This document shows, in pieces, positions 21,566-30,828 of a stretch of DNA of 64,000 nucleotides. The position numbers and the translations under genes were made by a program. Position 1 is the first letter of the stretch. Every line of letters starts with the position of its first letter. The stretch comes from Sclerotinia nivalis (Eukaryota; Ascomycota; Leotiomycetes; Helotiales; Sclerotiniaceae), in NCBI GenBank assembly GCA_029531795.1, contig JAPEIS010000016.1:1116001-1180000 (forward strand). The letters are read 5' to 3'. A model generated the notes under the pieces. It was not told the origin of the DNA, did no database searches, and was given only the letters and a program-made list of their open reading frames with translations.

Positions 21566-21779
21566 CACCGGCAGCACGGGCAGCACGGGCGCGGGCGGCA
21601 AGACGACCAGATAGAACTGCACCAGGTGCAGGAGCAGCAGGAGGACCGCCTAATATAGATGTAAGTATTTGGCGGATCGCAAATATGATTAACAGATAGA
21701 AATACATACGGAACGAACAGGTGGTACCTTCACTGCCGTAATGGCAGTTGTCACAGCTACCTTTGAGCTGGCCCGACAC
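21161..21779 (-). pseudogene. Low-complexity Ala-Pro and acidic-tail protein fragment
   Basis: On the - strand an exon 21779-21710 encodes SGQLKGSCDNCHYGSEGTTCSF with a C-X2-C..C pattern. A well-formed 60-bp intron (GTATGT..ATTAG, 21650-21709) follows. The second exon encodes a Gly/Ala-rich stretch, an (AP)n run from a GGAGCA hexamer repeat (21510-21563), and a Ser/Pro region. Near 21390 the sensible frame shifts by one to a segment ending in an acidic tail (EEDEEEDEDDD..DTDMGDA, stop near 21161). No ATG precedes the first exon in frame. It is likely a damaged copy or internal exons of a lineage-specific family that I do not recognise. Confidence 0.4.
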
Positions 21780-23018
21780 AATGACACACTACGTCCAGTG
21801 ACGCTTTCCCTCAATGCTCTAAGAACACTAGGAGCCTTCGAAACTCCAATGCTCCAGGAGCATTAGGAGCTTTTGAAACTTTAATGCTTCATCACATGAT
21901 CTAATACTAACATGGCACATTTGATCGTAAAACCACCTTAATCCCATACTAATTTGATCAAATCATATCGCGCACTCACACGATCGGTTAGTATAAGATC
22001 CGTGATCGTAACATAAATTAAGATTTGTGGTTTGAGATGAATAATACCATCAATGTTTTTCAGCTGCAGCAAGACCAATATAAGAGGAAATTTGAAGTGG
22101 ATCTATATAGAAAGAGACTTATAACATATAGTGAACCTGAATAATCAAACGAAAAAGTATTAGAAAAGAATTGAAGAAGGAGATCGAGGAAAAGAAGCGC
22201 GATTCTTATAGATGTTGAAAGCAGCGGCTGGCTTGTGTACGCACGTTGCTTGATGCGGCGGCTGCTAAACTCGGGGGGGGGGGGGGTATGCACCACGACT
22301 GAGATTATATATTATTATTTTTATATTCTTTTATATATTTATCTTAATTTTATTCCTCTCTTTTTAATCTATCATCTGTCTGCTTATTAATTCATAAACT
22401 AATGAGCTCTACTATAATCATTTAGTGAAACTCATTATACTCTCTTACTCATCACGTATTTATATTTATATGTCTCGAGCTTGTAATTTTTAAGACTTTT
22501 AACTTAGGCTGCATTTGGGCTCCAAGGTGGTATGGATATCAAGAATCAATATCCGCCGTCCGCTTCTCCTACAAACATACGAGTAAATACATGGATGAAG
22601 GAGGTACAATCATAATCATAGCTAGGTACTTGGGGGTATTCTTCACCCTCACTCTCATTCAACAATACGCGGTAGAAAAAAGCCTCACGATATACCATGG
22701 TTCTTTTGACAATGTGCCGGATATCATTTTGTGTAGTCGCAGGCACTTTTGCACATGAAAGACCGAATTTTTCCAGATGCAAGCAATGCCAGGAACCGCA
22801 ATTGCCCACCAATGCCAAATATAATACATCCTTAGATTTCGTGAAACTCCATCCATTTATACGCCAACATCTTGCCCATCTTGCCCATCTTTCCCCTCTT
22901 GCCAATCTTGCCCATGCTGCTCCAGCTCGCCTTCGTTCGATTCAGTGCCAGGCCTCCTTTCCAATGAATAATCACGTCACTGCCGTCCAGGAATCATTGT
23001 CCATTGTCCTTCGCCCAA
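21780..23018. other. Intergenic region with low-complexity tracts
   Basis: Two 26-bp direct repeats at 21828-21853 and 21863-21888 differ only by C-to-T. A run of 14 G lies at about 22275-22288. The region 22300-22500 is very AT-rich. The segment 22860-22920 repeats CATCTTGCC, followed by the 3' flank of the Sec61-gamma gene. Open frames on both strands at 22546-23047 overlap each other and have no recognisable product. Confidence 0.5.
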
Positions 23019-23288
23019 CTACGCGCCACCGACCAATATGTTGTTGAGTGGTATATGGATCAATTTCACGATATATCCGACGGCGCCCATGATGACAAAT
23101 CCCATAGCAACAGCTCGGGCGATGTTGATGAACTCGCGACGATCAGCTATAATGTGTTAATATGGAGGTGCTATTAAGAAGAACGGTAGATGAGGATTCT
23201 TACGCTTTGTGCATTTATTGATGAATTGAGTACCATCTTTGATAAAGTCTTTTGGGACATCCAAAAACTCTTGAATTTGGTCTGCCAT
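23019..23288 (-). CDS. SSS1: Protein transport protein Sec61 subunit gamma
   Basis: The product is the gamma subunit of the Sec61 translocon, a single-pass tail-anchored ER protein that clamps the channel. Exon 1 is 23288-23204 and exon 2 is 23146-23019; the 57-bp intron (23147-23203) has GTAAGA and ATTATAG ends. The 70-residue protein starts [19 protein letters not shown]. Residues 28-35 (KPDRREFI) form the conserved KPDxxEF motif of the family. The membrane helix is at about residues 36-62 ([29 protein letters not shown]), and the end is ILVGGA. The length and all conserved blocks fit the family. The annotation is easy to miss because neither exon is long. Confidence 0.95.
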
Positions 23289-24961
23289 GTTTGCGATAAA
23301 GTTGAGGTGAAGAGGTGAGGAGGGATGAAGCACAGGACCAGATCGGATTTGATTCTTGATATAACTTTTTTTTTTCTTCGAATGAGGCTTTGGTAAGAGA
23401 ACTTAAGTCGTGGTCAAAGTTCTCAATGCTCCTTATATTGAAAGTGTTTGATTGACAGAATTATGTTGTGAATGAAGGTGGTGTAGTAGTAGTAGTAGTA
23501 GTAGTAATTGAGAATGATGTAGAGTAGTACTTATTAGGGAATTTCGAAGAAGCCAGATAAGGTAGCCTCAAGAAATTAAGCATGTTAATTTGATCCAATG
23601 AGAATGATCAAAAAGTGAAGGCTAGCTATGTACTTAGTACTTGGTACTTAGTAACTAGTACTTAGCTACTAGGTACTAAATATTGATCCTCAGGCCGATA
23701 AATGAGTTATGCTTATCTAAGCTGCTGGGGCTAGCCAAGGGACAGCAATTGTACCCACCCAAATAGCAAAATAGCGCTGGGGCATTGACTGATAGCTCAG
23801 TGTGCGTCGCGAACGAAACAACAGATGGAGAAGAGAAGAAATGAAAGAAAGAAAGAAATTCTACGAGAAAGTACAACTTCCTTTCTATTCATATTAGTAT
23901 CGTCGTCGCCATCACCAAATCACTACTGACGTCAATATATTACAAACGCTTTCTTCTTTGATTGAATTCTCTGCTCTTTTAAATCATCAATCTTTTTTCT
24001 ACTCCTTCGGATACATATCTTCGACATTCCCTAGCATTTTAGCTCGGCGCAATATCGCGACTAATATTTAAATACTGCTCGAGTATACGGAATCATCTCA
24101 ACCATAAGGCCTCTCCAATCTAATTCAACAACATAAGAATAGATCTTTCTCGCCTTCACAGTCCGATACCACCTCCGCCGAACACAAGTGGCACACTTTT
24201 CGACTTACAGTTGTCAAGTACTGCTGCACCTCAGGGTTGTAACGAGAGACACGAATTGCGAAGCTTCACATCGACTGGAGAATTTTGTCGCATTCAATCG
24301 ATTGCCATCTTTTCTTCATCTTGACCTCCAACACTTACCTCTCTTGACGAAAATTTAATAAATAAATAAATAAATACTCAACGTGAAGGGCACTTGAGGG
24401 AAGACGGAATTGTACAGCAAGGCTTCGGTTACTGTGCTGTTGCTTTTCATGAACAAGGGATTTGGACAACTGACACTCTTCACTTCTGCTTTTCAATTTC
24501 AGGCTGGATCGCGTTTTTCTTGCCTCGCCTCTTTCTTCCAATATCTCGGCATAGGCTGTTGATCAATCTGTTGGGCTTCTTTACATCAGAAATTTAAAGA
24601 GACTGCAAGCATAGAGCTTCGTCTTCATCTCCATTCTGTCTGCAGTTGCCAAAGAAGGCTCTCGGACTTTGACCTCATTTGTTGGCAATATCCTCTAGGT
24701 TTTAGGAGTGTACGTATTCATTGAATTCTATCCCATGTATTTCGAACTCTACTTCCAATGCTACACACGCGTTGAACTTTACCATCTAATGGCCCTTCTG
24801 TTTTCACGCGCTGATCCTGTTGCTATCTTCTCACAGAATCCAACTTCCTGTGGCATAACATCAACTCAAAACTGTTCATAACCAATACAAAACATCATTT
24901 TTCAACCAAGATTTACCCTTTACCTGAAAGTTAAGGTACCTCGTGTGTGCATTCAGACGCC
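23289..24961. other. Upstream region and probable leader of the CFIm68-like gene
   Basis: This 1.67-kb region separates the divergent Sec61-gamma and RNA-binding genes. It holds a (GTA)n run at about 23487-23510, a cluster of TACTTAG/CTAAGTA words at 23628-23680, and long pyrimidine-rich stretches from 23930 towards the start codon that suggest a long 5' leader. I see no further gene. Confidence 0.5.
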
Positions 24962-26302
24962 ATGGCTGACGACGAGTTCGACATTGACATCTATGGAGAT
25001 ACCAACACTGAACAGGATGCAATCTTCAAAAAGGATGACGAAGGTGATGTCAAGATTGATGGTGTTGAAGCTTCCATCGTCCCAGTCGCCGAGACTAATG
25101 GTAAACACGAAGACCAAGATGACGATTACGTAGATATTAAGGTTAGTAATGAGAAGGATAAGCTCATCGAAGGCCACCAAAAAATAAAGAGTACCGACGA
25201 GTCCGGGCAAGATCTTCTCAACATACCCAAACAGGCCCCTCGACAACAAGGTGTAAAAAGAAAGGAGGGCTCCGATGATCGTCCAATCGATCAAGGAGCG
25301 ACTACGGCCTTGCTCATATCCGAGTTGCATTGGTGGAATACTGATGATGATGTCCGGGGTTGGATTAATCAGGCTCAAGTGGAAGATGAGCTGAAGGAAA
25401 TGACTTTTTCTGAACATAAAGTTAACGGAAAAAGCAAGGGGTATTTTACCATACACTAAAGTCTCAAAATGCCGAACCTCCACTGACTTTAAGCATAGAC
25501 AAGCCTACGTGGAATTTACATCCCAACAAGCTGCAACTGCAGCGAAACGAAAGATTGACGCTTTCGGCGAAGGTCAACAATATGTCAAGAAGCAGACAGT
25601 TACATACCACAATCCAAATGTCAATCCATTCCGTACTTTACCCAAGGACGCGCCTGCCCGCGCCACTAAAGAAGGCCAAAATAGCCGATCGAGCTCGGGA
25701 CCAGGAGGTTACAACAGTGAGCGGGGCAGTCACAGTACAGGTAGCTTTGGTAATTTCCGTGGTCGTGGTGGTTACAACTCTTCTCGTGGAGGCAGCATGA
25801 ATCAAGGCAATTTCAACCGCAACTTTTCGGGGGCAGGGGGATCTATGGGTGGTGGGTTTAATTCTTCAATGGGTGGAGGATTTCAAGGAAATCCGGTGGG
25901 AAATCAATTTGGCGGATTTAACCGTGGAGGAATGATGGGTGGCATGCGCGGTGGACCTGGAGGTATGAGAGGAGGTCGAGGAGGAATGGGAAATGGTATG
26001 ATGGGAGCGATGCCTATGGGAGGGATGCCAATGGGCGGCATGGGAGGGATGGGTATGCCTATGAATATGGGAAACATGGCACAGATGGGAGGGGCAATGC
26101 AAGGTACGTGCAGAAGCTTTCTTGCTGACTGATCCCAAGTACCACATAGAGATATCACGTTCATTACTGACTTGAACAATCAGGTGGGAACGGTTTCCAA
26201 CCTATGCAACCACATTTTAATCCTGCATTTTTCCAACAAAACCAAAATGCTGGTGGCGATTGGCAAAATCCCCACGGTGCCAAAAGACCGAGACCAGAAT
26301 GA
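24962..26302 (+). CDS. RRM and Gly-rich RNA-binding protein, CFIm68/CPSF6-like
   Basis: A likely nuclear RNA-binding protein related to the large subunit of cleavage factor I, which helps choose poly(A) sites. Exons 24962-25440, 25499-26103 and 26184-26302; introns of 58 and 80 bp with GTATTT..CATAG and GTACGT..CAG ends keep the frame exactly and give 400 residues. An acidic N-terminus (MADDEFDIDIYGD) leads to one RRM at about residues 115-185 (ALLISELHWWNTDDDVRGW.., then SKGQAYVEFTSQQAATAAKRKID). This combination of a WWNTDDD first strand and helix is typical of the CFIm68/59 RRM. Residues 215-365 are RGG/Gly-Met-rich, and the end is GAKRPRPE. The order RRM, low-complexity, basic tail is as in the family. 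I did not see an RS domain. Confidence 0.85.
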
Positions 26303-26855
26303 GGTAGATTCAACGTTGAGTATAAAATTTCATGATTACACCTCGAAATACACAAAACTGGAGAACGGAAAGGGCGTTGGCATTGGGGTTATGGCATATT
26401 TGACATTTGGAATAATGAGCACTTTCAGTTCTTGACTGTATTTCGAAATAAAGCTTGTACCATAGAAGTGCGATTTACGCGATGGATGTATTCTGAGCTG
26501 TCAGATAATTACTTTCTTTTAAACTATCCATTTCTTGTCTACTCTCACTGTTTCTTCGACCTCTTAAGCGAAGCTCTCCGAGAGTTAGCAATGCTCTCCC
26601 TTTCAAAGCGCATTTGGCAGAGTATTTAGTGTCTAGAGCAGTGCATCGTGCTGTTTTAGTGAGACAGAAATCATCAGATTGACTGATGAGCGGGCTTGCT
26701 AGAAATACCACCGTAGTACCTAGATAGACCAGTAATCGAATGGACGTTGATAGATGACAAAAATAATATGGGAGGATGAAGTGACTCGAAAGACATGTCT
26801 TGAAATTAAGGAGATCGAGAAGCTCATCATATAATCAAAGTGAGCTTGGTGAACT
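26303..26855. other. Convergent intergenic region
   Basis: This region separates the 3' ends of the + strand RNA-binding gene and the - strand SET gene. It should contain both 3' untranslated regions. I see no additional gene. Confidence 0.5.
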
Positions 26856-28280
26856 TCAGCATTTTAATCGATTCAACGCCCCCTCCAGCAACAAAACAAG
26901 CTGGTTTGAGCGTCTATTCAACGTATCTCTCTGACTATCCAGCTCTGCATGACTTTTGTTTATCCTCTTGATTGTTTCCATGACGTCTGCCTTGCCAACC
27001 ATCAGTACTTTCAGCAGAACTTTGTCCGCCGCCTCTTGAGAAACTTCTTCACCCTCCAATCCCTGTACGAATCTTTTCCATCTACCTAATGGCAGACAGA
27101 GAATCCTTAGAGCTACCTGCGTGCGATAACATATGGTGTCTCGATCCAGCAGGTAGTTACCGAGAAACGCCATTTCTTTGAGGTGTTCTTTTTGGTCTGG
27201 ATTCAGCAAAGCTGTTATCCATGGATCTAGGGTTACCTCGTCCCACTGGTTTTCATCGAGTATGAACCCATACTCGACGAGTAGGAAATCGTTGTTGTGA
27301 CTTCCGTATGAGATATGCACTTCGGAACCTTCCTTTATGGGTTGTGAGGCCGTGACTAGAATGTTGGGGGTTAGTGACGGTTGATGATGAGAGCTTAGGC
27401 GCACATCTTCATTGACGGTGCAAAGTATGTGTAGAACATGAAATCAGAAGGAGAATGGTGGCAGAGATGATAAGGAAGTAAAACACTGAAGGAATAATTT
27501 TGCTCACGTGTGTAGCCGGCGCGACTAAGGGTCGCATTAACCGTGGGTTGTGAACTATGATTCATATAGTCTGCGAAAGGGTTCAACGCAAGGCGATCCT
27601 CTTTTGGGGGCTGGAGTTTGGAGGACTTGATAGTTGGTGAGAGGTAATAAAATGTTCTACTGTTGACAATACTATAGTTGTACATGAATTCATCGTGCGA
27701 TATTGGTGGTTCCGGGAAGGCTTGACAGATAACTGTCCAGGCGGAGCCGATTTTCTCTTTTTGCGCTTTGAGGAGAGTTTGCGCTGAGTATGGAAGAAGC
27801 TCCGATAGAGAGGGATCCCAAAACAAAGGCATGGAGCTATGCATGTCTTGTTTGGAAGGAAGGGCGGCTTTCCACTCTGGCCCAAGCAGAGAATCCAAGG
27901 TCAGAGCCAGAAGAGCATGAACATTTATATTTGGAGCCAACTCGGAATACTGAGAAGGTACATCTGTAGATTTACGAAGCACCTTTATGGGCACCCGCAC
28001 CAGAGTATCACCTATCTATTATAGATTAGCAAGCACAGGAACCTTCGAAAAGAGGTATAGCAATCCATTGCAGCTCTTGTACCTCGAAATTCTTGTTCGC
28101 AACCAGTCCCAAACCCTTTTCTGGAAATCGGAACGGTGAAACTCCATTAATGATGGCGCCATGATCAACAGCCCATTTTGTAAACTCTTCATGTACTTGC
28201 ATGTCCATGTTCGCACTATCGCTGGACGAAGAATCTGCTTGTTGCAGGAGATCGGAATGTGTGCTATGAGATTGATCCAT
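26856..28280 (-). CDS. SET-domain protein lysine methyltransferase (Rubisco-LSMT/SETD6 type)
   Basis: A predicted S-adenosylmethionine-dependent lysine methyltransferase of non-histone proteins. Exons 28280-28083, 28015-27508 and 27355-26856; introns of 67 bp (GTACAA..AATAG) and 152 bp (GTGAGC..CTAAC..CTAG) restore the frame and give 401 residues. The first SET strand is GLGLVANKNFEIGDTLVRVP (residues 56-75). The insert domain follows. The catalytic NHS motif is DYMNHSSQPTVNATLS, and the last SET block is [34 protein letters not shown], which only becomes continuous with these splice sites. The C-terminal part is the substrate-binding domain of the family. The substrate is unknown. It shares a 232-bp divergent promoter with COQ4. 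Confidence 0.85.
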
Positions 28281-28512
28281 TATGTGGATGTTTTCCGCCA
28301 GCTTTACCCAGAACTACTAGATATAGACATTTGCTAACAAAAACATGCTTATTTCGAGATCAATCATACACTTCCTAAACTCAAGTGTCATTCATTTCAT
28401 TGTGCCCAAGTAAATTGGGGAATTAAAGTCTTCTTCTAGTGCTGCTTTTGCCGAGAGCTCTTCCGATGAAAGGGCGGCAGGTAATGCAATTGAAGGCTCT
28501 CCTACAATATCT
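28281..28512. promoter_or_regulatory. Divergent promoter between the SET gene and COQ4
   Basis: These 232 bp separate the two start codons, so both promoters and leaders must lie here or overlap the genes. I see no clear TATA box. Confidence 0.5.
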
Positions 28513-29457
28513 ATGCCTTCAACACCAAGAAGGCACAATACATTAGGGACCATTCGAAGTATGTCTCTGTCTCCTCGTCTATATACCCAGGCAGCCCGTC
28601 TTCCCAGGGAACTACTTACTGTCTGCTCAATAACTATAGCTACAAGAAGCTTCAGTGTATTACATCGTCCAGCTCCAAATTATCCAGGCCATGTACCACT
28701 TACTTCCATTGAGCGGAGTGGTTTGGCTGTAGGCTCAGCAATTATGGCATTCTTCAATCCTTATCGTGCAGGTATGAATTTGTAATTGAAACATGTATTT
28801 GGGCCCAACTCACATTGTGAATTAGATCTCATAGCAGCTTGCGGAGAAGCAACCGCAACACCATATTTCATTTACCGTCTCCGTGATGCCATGCTTTCTT
28901 CTCCCACAGGCCGACGTATCTTACGCGATCGCCCCCGCATATCTTCCAGAACTCTTTCCATGACACATCTCCGGACACTCCCCGCAAACGCCGTGGGCCG
29001 CTGCTACGCAGATTGGTTGGACCGCGAAGGAGTCTCGCCCGATACACGAGATTCAGTAAAATACATTGATGATGAAGAATGTGCATATGTTATGCAGCGG
29101 TATCGCGAATGTCATGATTTTTACCATGCTATAACGGGGTTACCTATTGTGCGGGAAGGCGAAGTGGCGCTCAAGGCCTTTGAGTTTGCTAATACTCTGT
29201 TGCCAATGACGGGCTTGAGTATGTTTGCTGTGATGTCATTGAAGCCGGCAGAGAGGATGAGATTCTTCACGATTTATGCACCTTGGGCGTTAACAAATGG
29301 CTTGAAAGCAGAGGAGCTTATTAATGTCTATTGGGAGGAGCAGTTGGAAAGGAGTGTTGAAGAATTGAGAGAGGAGTTAGGCATTGAGAAGCCCCTCGAC
29401 CTTAGAGAAATTAGGCGGACGGAGAAGGAGAGGAAAAAGGCTCAAAAAGCAACTTGA
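28513..29457 (+). CDS. COQ4: Ubiquinone biosynthesis protein COQ4
   Basis: Mitochondrial matrix protein of the coenzyme Q synthome, needed for assembly of the Q-biosynthetic complex and implicated in C1 decarboxylation. Exons 28513-28771 and 28826-29457 with a 54-bp intron (GTATGA..ATTAG), giving 296 residues. A basic, Ser/Arg-rich N-terminus serves as a presequence. The family block [31 protein letters not shown] is followed by [25 protein letters not shown]. The zinc motif [17 protein letters not shown] (H-D-x2-H-x11-E) is intact. The end is Lys-rich. The start at 28513 is the longest choice; ATG at 28561 (MSLSPRL) is an equally credible start and would also leave a presequence. Confidence 0.95.
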
Positions 29458-29622
29458 GGAAGACTTGATACCATAGTAATTTGATGCCATAGTAGTAAAG
29501 GTTTCCCAAAACCTCGCAATATTAACTCCTATTCCTCGGAGGCCAAAGATTGTCCCAGCATTATAGATTCCATTCCTGAAATGTCTGCCCGCTGAATCAT
29601 TCCCAAATTTCCCAACCACAAA

Positions 29623-30139
29623 CTATAAATTCAAAAGATCATCATCATCATCATCCCAAGCGCCCTTCCTCCTGGTAACCACAATCTTTTCTTCTTTCTC
29701 TTGGGCTTCCGATACACTGCTCAACAAATCCTTCAATTGTTCTTCCGTAATCTTCTGTCTCAACTGACCCGATCTCGCCAACATAATCAATCGATTTTCA
29801 ACATCAACAGCTCGGGACTCTTTCACAAGTCTAATGCGACCTAGACGATCTGCAGCTTCGGGTTCGAGGATTTGTGTCAGGATAGATTGACGAGCCGCTT
29901 TTTCTTGCTGCCTATTGCGCAAAACATTAGCCACTTATTTATATGTATGGGAGCATAAAGCGCACTGTCTGCCCTCGTCCTGTCCTCCGCTGCCACTTGC
30001 TGCGCCTAATCGACCACCACCTCCTCCGCCTTGGGATTTCAGTTGCTCAAGTCGAGCTTTTCTGATCTGAAGAACAATTAGTTTCGAATTATGGCAAATA
30101 TCTTTTATAACCGACTTGTGCTAAATCGTCGTCTTCCAT
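29623..30139 (-). CDS. PDCD5/TFAR19-family DNA-binding protein
   Basis: A small conserved helical protein; the archaeal and yeast relatives bind DNA and the human one acts in apoptosis and TRiC binding. Exons 30139-30116, 30066-29966 and 29911-29623; introns of 49 and 54 bp. The 137-residue product begins MEDDDLAQ and continues IRKARLEQLKSQ, a Gly/Ser linker, then QQEKAARQSILTQILEPEAADRLGRIRLVKESRAVDVENRLIMLARSGQL, the PDCD5 core, and the C-terminal RRKGAW followed by acidic residues. The weak donor GTCGGT of intron 1 is the least certain point, but it is the only choice that joins MEDDDLAQ to IRKAR in frame. An ATG-less frame through intron 2 is closed by a stop. Confidence 0.88.
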
Positions 30140-30828
30140 ATTTAAGGTCGTGATTGTGATTGTGTGATTGTGATTGTGTGATTGTGTGATGCTTGTTCTG
30201 GTTGAAGTAAATGAGGGGTGTTGTACTTTGCGGTAAATCAGCCTTGTGGTAGGTTCTAACTTTTTGGCGAAGGCCCATGATTACCCCTCATTGGGCTAAA
30301 AAGACTATCACACACCACAAGTGAATGAATGGTTTACCTTTCATCCCATCATAAATAGGTGGTGGTAGATAAAATTTCCATAGTTTCAATGCTAATATAT
30401 TATGACTTTAATTTGATTCCTCGTTTCACATTATCTGTATTTACACAATTAAAATGGTTGTCCGAATTTCGATCGAATATCTTTGATAAGCATCTTGGGA
30501 TGGATAACCTCACCCAGAGCTCACCGGTTGAAAATCGAACACTCACAAGATGCTCCCGCTGGTACTTTTCCATAACTCTTTAAGTTCCCGCCGCCTCATC
30601 ACAGTAGCATGAAGTAGCCGCATCAAGGATTCAAATATGCAAGAGAGGCATATGTGCAATATTCATTGATCTATAATCTATAATGTCACTTTGGTAGGTG
30701 ACTCAGACATATCAGATATATAAGACGTACTATACAGGTGCTGCTAATTCTAACATAAACATACATTCATACACAGTGATACATAACCAAGCCCTCGCCC
30801 ACCGTCCCATCATGTCTCCGCATTCCAT
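30140..30828. other. Intergenic region
   Basis: Just upstream of the PDCD5-like start is a TGTGATTG-type repeat (about 30145-30190). Between 30300 and 30828 the sequence is AT-rich, probably including the 3' untranslated region of the next gene. I see no gene. Confidence 0.5.

Noticed and set aside
21376..21699. + strand open frame rich in Gly-Ala
   Set aside because: Shadow of the GGAGCA hexamer repeat; the - strand has a splice-consistent gene-like reading and this one does not.
22546..23047. Overlapping open frames on both strands (119 codons on -, 116 on +)
   Set aside because: They overlap each other and neither shows family features; the + frame runs through the end of the Sec61-gamma gene and a CATCTTGCC repeat.
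24953..25483. 176-codon - strand open frame opposite the RNA-binding gene
   Set aside because: Antisense shadow; the + strand encodes the conserved RRM and splices in frame.
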